From assembly GCA_002343335.1 (NCBI GenBank), contig DDSI01000148.1, forward strand, positions 1,909 to 12,507: a stretch of DNA of 10,599 nucleotides, written 5' to 3'. The stretch's first letter is position 1. Every line of letters begins with the position of its first letter. The translations under genes were made by a program, and so were the position numbers. This document shows, in pieces, positions 1 through 5,439 of this stretch. The notes below the pieces were generated by a model. That model did not search any database, was not told where the DNA came from, and saw nothing but the letters and a program-made list of their open reading frames with translations. This DNA comes from Bacteriovoracaceae bacterium UBA2394 (GTDB lineage: Bacteria > Bdellovibrionota > UBA2394).

Positions 1-386
1 AAAAAGTCGCGATTCAAATTTTGGATATGTTTAAAAAGCGCCTCCCGCATGCGGTGGAACCACGGGAAAGTCGACCAAATCAAAAATACTCGCCACCAAT
101 ACCGCCCCCAGGCGATGAGAACCGCTCCTAATATATAGACAGCGCAAAGGAGCGCGAGAAACCATGCGGTCGTAAGTTGATGAAATGATTGCGGAAGCCA
201 TTCCGGCATGTCCACGCCCTGGAGTCGATCCACCATCAATTTCACGAGATAGGGCAACAAAAATACGATCGTATCCACCACGAGCAAACAAATAGTGCCG
301 CGAATGAGAGCCCCTCGATTTGCTCGCAAGACCACGAACAGCCGAAAATCTCGGGCAGATTGAAAGTACGAACCTGGAGAATGCAT
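1..386 (-). CDS. ABC exporter, transmembrane domain, N-terminal 128 residues (partial)
   Basis: This gene begins at the ATG at 386 and runs off the left edge, so only the first 128 residues are visible and the ATP-binding domain is not seen. After a short cytoplasmic start (MHSPGSYFQSARDF) there is a hydrophobic helix at about residues 29-50, a polar loop, and a second helix at about 72-95. These are followed by an Arg/Trp-rich stretch and HRMREALFKHIQNLNRDF at 111-128. The last segment has the typical form of the first intracellular coupling region of type IV ABC exporters (MsbA-like: R-x-x-L-x-x-H-x-x-x-L). An in-frame TGA about 36 bases upstream of the ATG supports this start, although no clear Shine-Dalgarno is present. 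The cytochrome gene ends 48 bases upstream. The family exports lipids, drugs or peptides from the inner membrane; the substrate cannot be told. A different, longer open frame over the same DNA (31-438) is a shadow. Confidence 0.85.
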   Translation of the reverse strand, partial: MHSPGSYFQSARDFRLFVVLRANRGALIRGTICLLVVDTIVFLLPYLVKLMVDRLQGVDMPEWLPQSFHQLTTAWFLALLCAVYILGAVLIAWGRYWWRVFLIWSTFPWFHRMREALFKHIQNLNRDF

Positions 387-434
387 GCGGTTCGGAAAGA
401 TTAGCGCTCTGCGCGGGGTAGATCAACCCACGCA

Positions 435-770
435 TCAAGGCGCGTTCAGATACTCATAGAGCGCAGGAATATCTGCCTGCAAGTAAGGCATCACGGCCAT
501 GAGCGACGTCATCCGCTTAGGTTTATAACCCGCAGGATATTGCCCATGAATAACTCGCGCTTCGATGAGATCCTTCGAAGAACCCTTGATGGCAGGACCC
601 AGTGGCCCATCCACATTCGGATCAGCATTGTGGCACGCAGTGCAGTTCGACTGATAGACAGCCTTTCCTCGCGCGGCGAGAGCAGCGGGCCCTTCCAAAG
701 GAGGTTCTGAGCTTTTGCAGCTGGAAAAAATTAAAACGAAAGGAAGCAAAAATAGGAAAAACGGGAACAC
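435..770 (-). CDS. small c-type cytochrome, probable lipoprotein
   Basis: This 111-residue protein is a class I c-type cytochrome that would carry electrons in the periplasm. The heme motif is C43-T-A-C46-H47. M94 in MAVMPYL is the probable sixth ligand, and the DIPALYEYL helix at the C-terminus is the usual closing helix. Residues 1-17 are hydrophobic and end in FSSC, so C18 is a likely lipidation site, although Phe at -3 is atypical and the n-region has no Lys or Arg. The start is the weak point. An in-frame TAA at 780-782 limits it to GTG at 768-770, with no Shine-Dalgarno, and that GTG lies in the 3' arm of a terminator-like hairpin. The upstream gene encodes a PuuD-type membrane protein, a family in which characterised members carry a C-terminal cytochrome c domain. 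The two products are therefore probable partners (inference). Family call is secure; start and partner are less so. Confidence 0.88.
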   Translation of the reverse strand: MFPFFLFLLPFVLIFSSCKSSEPPLEGPAALAARGKAVYQSNCTACHNADPNVDGPLGPAIKGSSKDLIEARVIHGQYPAGYKPKRMTSLMAVMPYLQADIPALYEYLNAP

Positions 771-792
771 GCAATTAATTTAGCGTGTTCCC
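763..792 (-). terminator. intrinsic terminator-like hairpin after the PuuD-type gene
   Basis: On the minus strand GGGAACACGC, a 10-base A/T loop and GCGTGTTCCC form a perfect 10-bp stem. The stem is followed by G and five T (761-757), with a second T run shortly after. This is the textbook layout of a Rho-independent terminator. It starts 8 bases after the stop codon (801-803) of the PuuD-type gene. The 3' arm also contains the GTG start of the cytochrome gene, so the structure could equally act as an attenuator or hide that start. Confidence 0.8.
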
Positions 793-800
793 ATCAAACG

Positions 801-1502
801 TTAAATAAGGAAAGTGACAAGGAAGTAAGTCACAACCGCAAGGCCAAGGCCACAGTGAATGACACCCTTGACGGTAGTCATGGGACCCGTCTTTCCTTTG
901 AGCGCATTCAATTCGATCGCTCCCAAAAGGATGGCCATCACCACGACCAAAGGCATGAAGTTAGTCTCAGGGCCTACGGGCAAACTGAGATGGCTCGCCG
1001 CTCCCATGAAAAATAACATCGGTATCGAGAGTAAAACATTCGTGCGAGAAGCAACCGCCGCTCGAGCTCCGCGCCCAGCCGCGGTCGGATCCGCCGCACC
1101 ACCTTTTGAAACCGCTTCTGCGGAGGCAATCACTACTTTTTGAGCGGGCCAAATTACAAACCAAACATTTGCAGCCATGAGGGTGGCCATTGCCGAGCCA
1201 ATCAGAATCCAAACTCCCCACGAAGTGGCGTAGATCGCATGACCGGCAATATGTCCTTTATGCATGAGCATGAAAAGACCGCTGAAAAAGGTAAAGGCGG
1301 CTCCCCATCGAAACCACCAAAGTGCGCGGGGCAGTAACTGCCGAATCGCAGCGGATTTCGTCTGAGCATCGGTCTCCGCAAAAAATGCGCCTTGAACAAA
1401 ATTAAAATAATAGAGGATACCGATCCAGACGACGCCTGACATGTAATGAATCCATCGACCAATCATGTAAGCGCCATCGCTTGTAAAAATAGGATTTTCC
1501 AT
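801..1502 (-). CDS. PuuD-type membrane protein (urate hydroxylase membrane domain, Urate_ox_N family)
   Basis: The protein has 233 residues and about six hydrophobic helices (roughly 12-37, 62-80, 93-117, 154-172, 181-198, 212-232). Family hallmarks are GRWIHYMSGVVWIGILYYFN near the start, LPRALWWFRWGAAFT (57-71), ANVWFVIWPAQKVVI (111-125), SRTNVLLSIPMLFFMGAASH (152-171) and a late GVIHCG. Histidines 19, 81, 84, 88, 171 and 216 lie in or next to the helices and are candidate heme or metal ligands. In alphaproteobacterial PuuD this membrane domain is fused to a C-terminal cytochrome c domain and oxidises urate to 5-hydroxyisourate. Here the fusion is absent and a separate cytochrome gene follows. 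No other purine-breakdown gene is visible, so urate as substrate is unproven. The ATG at 1502 has GAAGGAG 11 bases upstream. Confidence is high for the family and low for the substrate. Confidence 0.87.
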   Translation of the reverse strand: MENPIFTSDGAYMIGRWIHYMSGVVWIGILYYFNFVQGAFFAETDAQTKSAAIRQLLPRALWWFRWGAAFTFFSGLFMLMHKGHIAGHAIYATSWGVWILIGSAMATLMAANVWFVIWPAQKVVIASAEAVSKGGAADPTAAGRGARAAVASRTNVLLSIPMLFFMGAASHLSLPVGPETNFMPLVVVMAILLGAIELNALKGKTGPMTTVKGVIHCGLGLAVVTYFLVTFLI

Positions 1503-1524
1503 TTGAGTAAACTCTCCTTCTTTC

Positions 1525-1542
1525 AGAAGCTTAAACGCTTCT
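1525..1542 (-). promoter_or_regulatory. inverted repeat in the leader of the PuuD-type gene
   Basis: AGAAGC-GTTTAA-GCTTCT on the minus strand is a perfect 6-bp inverted repeat with a 6-base spacer. It lies just upstream of the GAAGGAG ribosome site (1514-1520), in the 70-base gap between the Ppx/GppA-like gene and the PuuD-type gene. The word GTTTA recurs three times in this gap. No T run follows on either strand, so it does not look like a terminator. It could be an operator or a leader hairpin. I found no convincing -35/-10 pair here. Confidence 0.35.
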
Positions 1543-1572
1543 CATTTAAACTTTACAGGATTAATTTATGAC

Positions 1573-2622
1573 TTATCGCGGCCAATAAGAATTTTGGACC
1601 AACACTCCATCCGCCAGATTCGCCTTGAGCGGAAACACTTGTCCAATATCAAGGCCTTCCATCATTCCCAAAATGAGCAGTAAGTTTGTCACTTCCGTGG
1701 CGGCATAGTCGCTCTTCAACTCTTCGTCCGTTTTTCCAACCACGGAAGGCAATAGCTCTCGAATATCATTTGCGGTGTAGGACCCAGAATCCCTTACGCC
1801 TAATCGGCCTTTCACGCTGTAGTAGTGAACGCCTCCAATTCCCAGCACCCGCGCATCGGGATGCATGGCTTTCAAATGAATTCGATTTGGCAATTTTTTA
1901 GCTTCCTCTTTTGCAATCTCCAGTGCAGCGGTTACCTGATTCGCCTCGAGAGGATTCGGCGTGAGCTTTTTCTTGGGATCGGCGCGCTGGATTTTTCGAA
2001 TGACCGCCTCTTTAAATCCAATGGAAGCAAAATCGGAGGAATGAATTTTTATGCGTTTCGTACGCTCCAAGGTTGCCCATTGCTGAGAGCCGCCGCCGAC
2101 ATCCCATACGACGACCTGCTCAGAGTTTCCAGTCTCATGCGCGACAGCGCCCCAGAATCCCAAACGTCCTTCTTCTTCTTCGCTCACTGCTTTCAATGTA
2201 ATTTTGGTTTGAGTGGAAATCTCCGTCAGAACCTTGGAACCATTTCTCGCCTTTCGAAAGGCGGAAGTCGCCACCCCGATGAAAGCCCTAGCCCCAAGCT
2301 CCTCAGCCCTCCCCTTCAATACTCTCAACTTTTCAATCGCTTCTGTCTTTGTATCAGCAGCGATCTCATTGTTCTTCGAAGCTCTGCGGCTCTCTTCAAA
2401 GGCGATAGGCACTGAACGATCTTCAAGCACCTTCACGATTCTTTGAGAACAGATGTCGATTTGAGCGACTTTCATTTTGGTGCTGCCGGAGCCGACATCG
2501 AAGGCGGCGCGAATGCGGGAACATTTTTCGCTAACGACCGGAGAGTTGGACGGCTTTTGAAGAGCGGCACAACTGGCAAGCATTGCTCCAACAAGAGCCG
2601 CAACGAGACAATTCCATTTCAT
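1573..2622 (-). CDS. Ppx/GppA-family phosphatase-like lipoprotein
   Basis: The 349-residue product has the Ppx/GppA (exopolyphosphatase / pppGpp phosphohydrolase) actin-like fold. Visible motifs are the first phosphate loop AAFDVGSGSTK (39-49), ATSAFRKARNG (118-128), the acidic SEEEEGRLGFWGA (147-159, the place of IS-x-EEAR in relatives), the second phosphate loop VVWDVGGGSQ (171-180), GIGG (261-264) and the closing ADGVLVQ (337-343). Unlike cytosolic relatives it starts with a lipoprotein signal, MKWNCLVAALVGAMLASC, with a good lipobox at LASC (C18). C34 and C58 could form a disulfide in an oxidising compartment. The second domain of E. coli Ppx is missing; the size fits the short two-lobe form. 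The ATG at 2622 is chosen because AAAAAGG lies 7 bases upstream and the lipoprotein signal begins there; an in-frame extension to 2697 would overlap the previous gene. That gene ends 14 bases upstream, so the two are probably co-transcribed. Substrate in the periplasm is unknown. Confidence 0.88.
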   Translation of the reverse strand: MKWNCLVAALVGAMLASCAALQKPSNSPVVSEKCSRIRAAFDVGSGSTKMKVAQIDICSQRIVKVLEDRSVPIAFEESRRASKNNEIAADTKTEAIEKLRVLKGRAEELGARAFIGVATSAFRKARNGSKVLTEISTQTKITLKAVSEEEEGRLGFWGAVAHETGNSEQVVVWDVGGGSQQWATLERTKRIKIHSSDFASIGFKEAVIRKIQRADPKKKLTPNPLEANQVTAALEIAKEEAKKLPNRIHLKAMHPDARVLGIGGVHYYSVKGRLGVRDSGSYTANDIRELLPSVVGKTDEELKSDYAATEVTNLLLILGMMEGLDIGQVFPLKANLADGVLVQNSYWPR

Positions 2623-2636
2623 ATCATTTCCTTTTT

Positions 2637-4571
2637 TTATTCGGTCGCTGGCGCGGGCATGAGGCTCAATCCAAGATCTCGAATATCGAGGAGACATTCG
2701 GAGACCGTCTGAGATTGCCGCAAATTATTTTCATTCTTTTTCCAGAGGTAATTTGCACCTACGGCCAGGAGTGATCCAGCAAATTCCCTGGCTTTTCGAA
2801 AACCCAATCGAATCTTTTGCGCGGTGGTCACAAATGCTTCAGAAGTTTTAGAGCGCGCATTCTCAATGGTGTCCACATAGGCGTCGATCATGAAGTCAGT
2901 TCCACCTTGCGTACCGGTTAAGCGCTCTAGCGCGCCGATTCCAAAAAAGTTTTTTTCTTTCTCCCACTGGCGCTTAAGAAATCCCGTGATGTCGGAATTC
3001 ACCGATTCTGCGTATCGAATCGTCTTTCGCGCCTGATACGGGTACGACCCAATGAGCAACCACTTACCGACAGGATATCCACTGGCATCCAGCAGTCGGA
3101 TGCTGGAAGTCTTTAATGACACTGTTCGCGACTCGAGATTGGACTGCTTCTCCACTTCCACTTCGATGTATTCCTCTTCCTTCACGTTTTCCGGATCTTT
3201 AAGAAGGGGTGGAATTCTCAACTTCACCATCTGGGTGTTAAGTCGCAACTTTTCGCGAATTTTTACGCGACGATCCATCCAAACCTTGGTCCAATTGCTC
3301 ACGAAAATTCCTTTAAACATATTCAACCAAAGAAGAACGCCGCCAAGAGCAAACGGATAGAGCTGGGGATCCCTCGAGCTTTCCCCCAAGTAGGGATACG
3401 TCGCTAGAAACACGGGCACATTGTAAGGCAAGCCCGTAGTGATCATCTTCTTTAGATTCATCGAAAGGTTGCTTCCTCGATTGGTGTATTTTCGCAAAAA
3501 GTTTTGCAGAAAGCCCATGCCAGTCGAGAAACCCGCAGCGTAAAAGGCCAGCATCCAACGCGTTTCCACTGGCAAATGAAAAACATGTTGAGCGATACCA
3601 TCCGCAAGCACAATAAAGCCACCCTGAGCTAAACCAAACCCCGCTCCTACCGCCACCGACTTCCAATTCACTTCGCCAATGGGAGTCGCAAGCGCAAAGT
3701 CTCTCCACCACAATTTGGAGAACATGGGGTGGCGTTTGTAATTTTCGATGCGATCGAATCGGGTGAATCCATATTCATTTCCATTTTGAAACCACATGAC
3801 TGCGATATCTCGGCCCTTTTGTCGGTTTCCTTCAAAATGTTGATTGGCGATGTAACGGTGGAAGTGATGCCAAAGAGGGTTAATCTTGTCCGAGCACATG
3901 AACGCAATTGCAATCTGATCCTTCTCAGGAACCATTTTTCCTGAGTAGTCGTCCTCCACTAATTTGCCGTCCTTTTTAGGACGCTCATGGACAATCTTGA
4001 TGAATTTTTTTCCTTCAATCCAATTGAGCTCCACTCGGCCCCAAGCTTCGTGCTTTCTATCCACCAGTTCGTTTTTCTCAAGAGCCGTTTCAAATTCCTT
4101 TTTGGGCATCGCAGCCTCGCGGCCCTTAAAATATCTAAGACCATGTAAGAACATTTCGACAATTTGAGGCGCAATCTCATCCGCCTGTTCTGTCGTCAAT
4201 CCCTCCGCTTGAATCAAGTACTCCTTCAAGGTTTCAAATTCCGAGGTGGGGCGATAAAATTCATCCACTTTAGCGGGAATTTGTTCCTCCGCTTCTTTCT
4301 GATCTGCTGCTCGTGAGACAAGAAGCTCGCGCTGATACCAATAGAGCTGCGTAATTTCATCGATGACCCGGCGTTGTTCCGAGCCAGCGAGCTGCGAAAA
4401 TGGCGAGCCGGTGGAAGCTTCAAGTTCTTCGATCAACTCCTCTTTGAAATTCAAAAAGGTTTGGTTTTTGAGGGCATCGATGGTTTGGGTTTGAGCGAGG
4501 AGTGAACTAGAAAATACGCATAGGAGTGGGACTGTTTTAAGGAGTGATTCGATTGCTCGACCAATTCGCAT
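2637..4571 (-). CDS. exported multi-pass membrane protein of unknown function
   Basis: I do not recognise this 644-residue protein. Residues 1-26 look like a signal peptide or first anchor (MRIGRAIESLLK, then a hydrophobic run ending SLLAQ). Residues 27-300 are soluble and charged, rich in Glu/Lys helices, with a His/aromatic patch PLWHHFHRYIANQHF (232-246). Four hydrophobic segments follow at about 305-326, 338-358, 380-396 and 404-426. After a basic stretch (VWMDRRVKIREKLRLN) comes a ~200-residue C-terminal part with an acidic KEEEYIEVEVE tract (464-474). The ATG at 4571 is preferred to GTG at 4577 because GAGG lies 5 bases before it and overlaps the GTG. The gene precedes the Ppx/GppA-like lipoprotein gene by 14 bases, so the two may act together. 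A role in the envelope is likely from the signal and helices; nothing more specific can be supported. Confidence 0.85.
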   Translation of the reverse strand: MRIGRAIESLLKTVPLLCVFSSSLLAQTQTIDALKNQTFLNFKEELIEELEASTGSPFSQLAGSEQRRVIDEITQLYWYQRELLVSRAADQKEAEEQIPAKVDEFYRPTSEFETLKEYLIQAEGLTTEQADEIAPQIVEMFLHGLRYFKGREAAMPKKEFETALEKNELVDRKHEAWGRVELNWIEGKKFIKIVHERPKKDGKLVEDDYSGKMVPEKDQIAIAFMCSDKINPLWHHFHRYIANQHFEGNRQKGRDIAVMWFQNGNEYGFTRFDRIENYKRHPMFSKLWWRDFALATPIGEVNWKSVAVGAGFGLAQGGFIVLADGIAQHVFHLPVETRWMLAFYAAGFSTGMGFLQNFLRKYTNRGSNLSMNLKKMITTGLPYNVPVFLATYPYLGESSRDPQLYPFALGGVLLWLNMFKGIFVSNWTKVWMDRRVKIREKLRLNTQMVKLRIPPLLKDPENVKEEEYIEVEVEKQSNLESRTVSLKTSSIRLLDASGYPVGKWLLIGSYPYQARKTIRYAESVNSDITGFLKRQWEKEKNFFGIGALERLTGTQGGTDFMIDAYVDTIENARSKTSEAFVTTAQKIRLGFRKAREFAGSLLAVGANYLWKKNENNLRQSQTVSECLLDIRDLGLSLMPAPATE

Positions 4572-4590
4572 TCCCACCTCAAATTGTGAA

Positions 4591-4617
4591 CATTAACGCA
4601 TTGCGATGCGTTCAATG
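4591..4617 (-). promoter_or_regulatory. leader hairpin or operator upstream of the 644-residue membrane protein gene
   Basis: On the minus strand AACGCAT-CGCA-ATGCGTT is a perfect 7-bp inverted repeat. Flanking CATT and AATG extend it to 11 bp with one bulged G. It ends 19 bases upstream of the ATG at 4571, just before the ribosome site. It would sit in the 5' untranslated RNA if the promoter candidate at 4639-4666 is used. It could be a protein-binding site or an RNA hairpin; no T run follows. Confidence 0.4.
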
Positions 4618-4638
4618 GGGGCATCATGGAGCCGAATT

Positions 4639-4666
4639 TAAGTATTGGAAATCGCTAATGGATCAA
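4639..4666 (-). promoter_or_regulatory. weak sigma70-like promoter candidate for the membrane protein/Ppx unit
   Basis: TTGATC (4661-4666) and TACTTA (4639-4644) on the minus strand are 16 bases apart. They lie between the YceI terminator and the 644-residue protein gene, where a promoter is expected. The match to consensus is partial, so this is only a candidate. The rest of the 176-base gap (4572-4747) holds the hairpin at 4591-4617 and the terminator at 4700-4725. Confidence 0.25.
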
Positions 4667-4699
4667 GAAAAGCTGGGGAAGCCATTAAGGAATGGTTAA

Positions 4700-4725
4700 G
4701 ACCCCGACACACTTGTGCCGGGGTC
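4700..4725 (-). terminator. hairpin terminator after the YceI gene
   Basis: On the minus strand GACCCCGGCAC, loop AAGT and GTGTCGGGGTC form an 11-bp stem with a single G-U wobble. The wobble becomes an A-C mismatch on the other strand, which favours minus-strand use. The stem lies 22 bases after the YceI stop codon. Only a short, interrupted T stretch (CTTAACCATT) follows, so termination may be partial. Two small palindromes (CCTCTATAGAGG at 4725-4736 and GGCTTTCAAGCC just before it) sit between the stop codon and this stem. Confidence 0.65.
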
Positions 4726-4747
4726 CTCTATAGAGGCTTGAAAGCCC

Positions 4748-5404
4748 TCACTTTTTATTAGGGTTTTTCGTTTTCTCGGTAGTCGTGGTGGTCGATGGCT
4801 TCGCGGTCGTATCCATCTTCGTCCCTGCTTCAACGTTAACTTCGATAGCAACGGTGTCGCCAATCAGGGTTTCTCCAGCTTTCTCGAGCGGCTTATTCCA
4901 GGTCAAATTGAAGTCTTTGCGATTGAGCGCCGGAATCTTTGCGGTGAGCGCAGCCTTTTCATTTCCAAAAGGATCTTTTGCGGTTCCCAAATATTCGACT
5001 TCCCAGGTTACGGGTTTGGTTACGCCATGCATGGTCATGGTGCCGGGAAGTTTTGCGGTCTTTCCCTTTTCGATCTTCACCGTTTCAGATGTAAACGTAA
5101 TTTCCGGAAATTTTTTCACATCGAAGAAATCTTCATTGCGCAGATGATCATCGCGTTTCTTATTTTTAGTATTGATTATGGCAGCCTTTACAGTCGCTTG
5201 AAGTGAAGTGAGCGTACCGGTCTTTTCATCCACCGTGAACGTCGTCTTCCAATCTTCAAAGTGGCCGGTCACATTGCTGAGCAAATGTCGGATCTTGAAG
5301 GTGAGATCGCTATGGGCGAGGTCGGCCTCGTAGGTGGTGGCGCCTGTCAAAGTTAATGGAGAAAGAGCAATAAGTGCAGTGAGCAAGGATTTATAAATTT
5401 TCAT
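4748..5404 (-). CDS. YceI-family periplasmic protein
   Basis: The 218-residue protein is a clear YceI-family lipocalin-like barrel; characterised members bind a long polyisoprenoid chain in the periplasm. A signal peptide covers about residues 1-22 (MKIYKSLLTALIALSPLTLTGA). Family motifs follow in order: AHSDLTFKIRHL (30-41), the KKRDDHLRNEDFFDVKKFPE block (82-101), TMHGVTKPVTWEV (124-136), NRKDFNLTWN (161-170) and IGDTVAIEV (181-189). The barrel ends near 192; residues 197-218 are an unusual Thr/Lys-rich low-complexity tail absent from typical members. The ATG at 5404 begins 31 bases after the long TPR gene. It has no Shine-Dalgarno, but a promoter-like pair lies directly before it. The hairpin at 4700-4725 follows the gene. 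It is probably a single-gene unit that may also receive read-through from the TPR operon. Ligand is unknown. Confidence 0.93.
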   Translation of the reverse strand: MKIYKSLLTALIALSPLTLTGATTYEADLAHSDLTFKIRHLLSNVTGHFEDWKTTFTVDEKTGTLTSLQATVKAAIINTKNKKRDDHLRNEDFFDVKKFPEITFTSETVKIEKGKTAKLPGTMTMHGVTKPVTWEVEYLGTAKDPFGNEKAALTAKIPALNRKDFNLTWNKPLEKAGETLIGDTVAIEVNVEAGTKMDTTAKPSTTTTTEKTKNPNKK

Positions 5405-5410
5405 TTACTG

Positions 5411-5439
5411 ATTTCAAAGCTGAAAACCAGAAAGGTCAA
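5411..5439 (-). promoter_or_regulatory. promoter candidate for the YceI gene
   Basis: TTGACC (5434-5439) and TGAAAT (5411-5416) on the minus strand are exactly 17 bases apart. The -35 overlaps the stop codon of the long TPR gene, and the -10 ends 6 bases before the YceI ATG. Transcription would start at or next to the ATG, giving a leaderless message, which fits the missing ribosome site. The -35 is good (5 of 6) and the -10 only fair (4 of 6). Confidence 0.4.

Noticed and set aside
31..438. A 135-residue minus-strand open frame over the left edge
   Set aside because: It gives a Ser/Arg/His-rich protein without a family pattern. The neighbouring frame from 386 reads as a clear ABC exporter membrane domain, so this one is a shadow.
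967..1462. Two minus-strand frames (84 and 86 residues) inside the PuuD-type gene
   Set aside because: They are out of frame with the conserved PuuD motifs and have compositions typical of shadow frames.
1525..1542. Reading the AGAAGC/GCTTCT inverted repeat as the terminator of the Ppx/GppA-like gene
   Set aside because: The stem is only 6 bp with an A/T loop, and the following bases (GAAAGAAGG) are purine-rich, with no T run. It is kept only as a possible regulatory site.
1825..2415. A 196-residue plus-strand open frame
   Set aside because: It lies wholly antisense to the Ppx/GppA-like gene, whose motifs are conserved on the other strand. Its translation shows no domain and no ribosome site.
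3313..3711. A 132-residue Cys/Trp-rich minus-strand frame
   Set aside because: It is a shifted frame of the 644-residue membrane protein over its helices; the Cys/Trp richness comes from out-of-frame reading.
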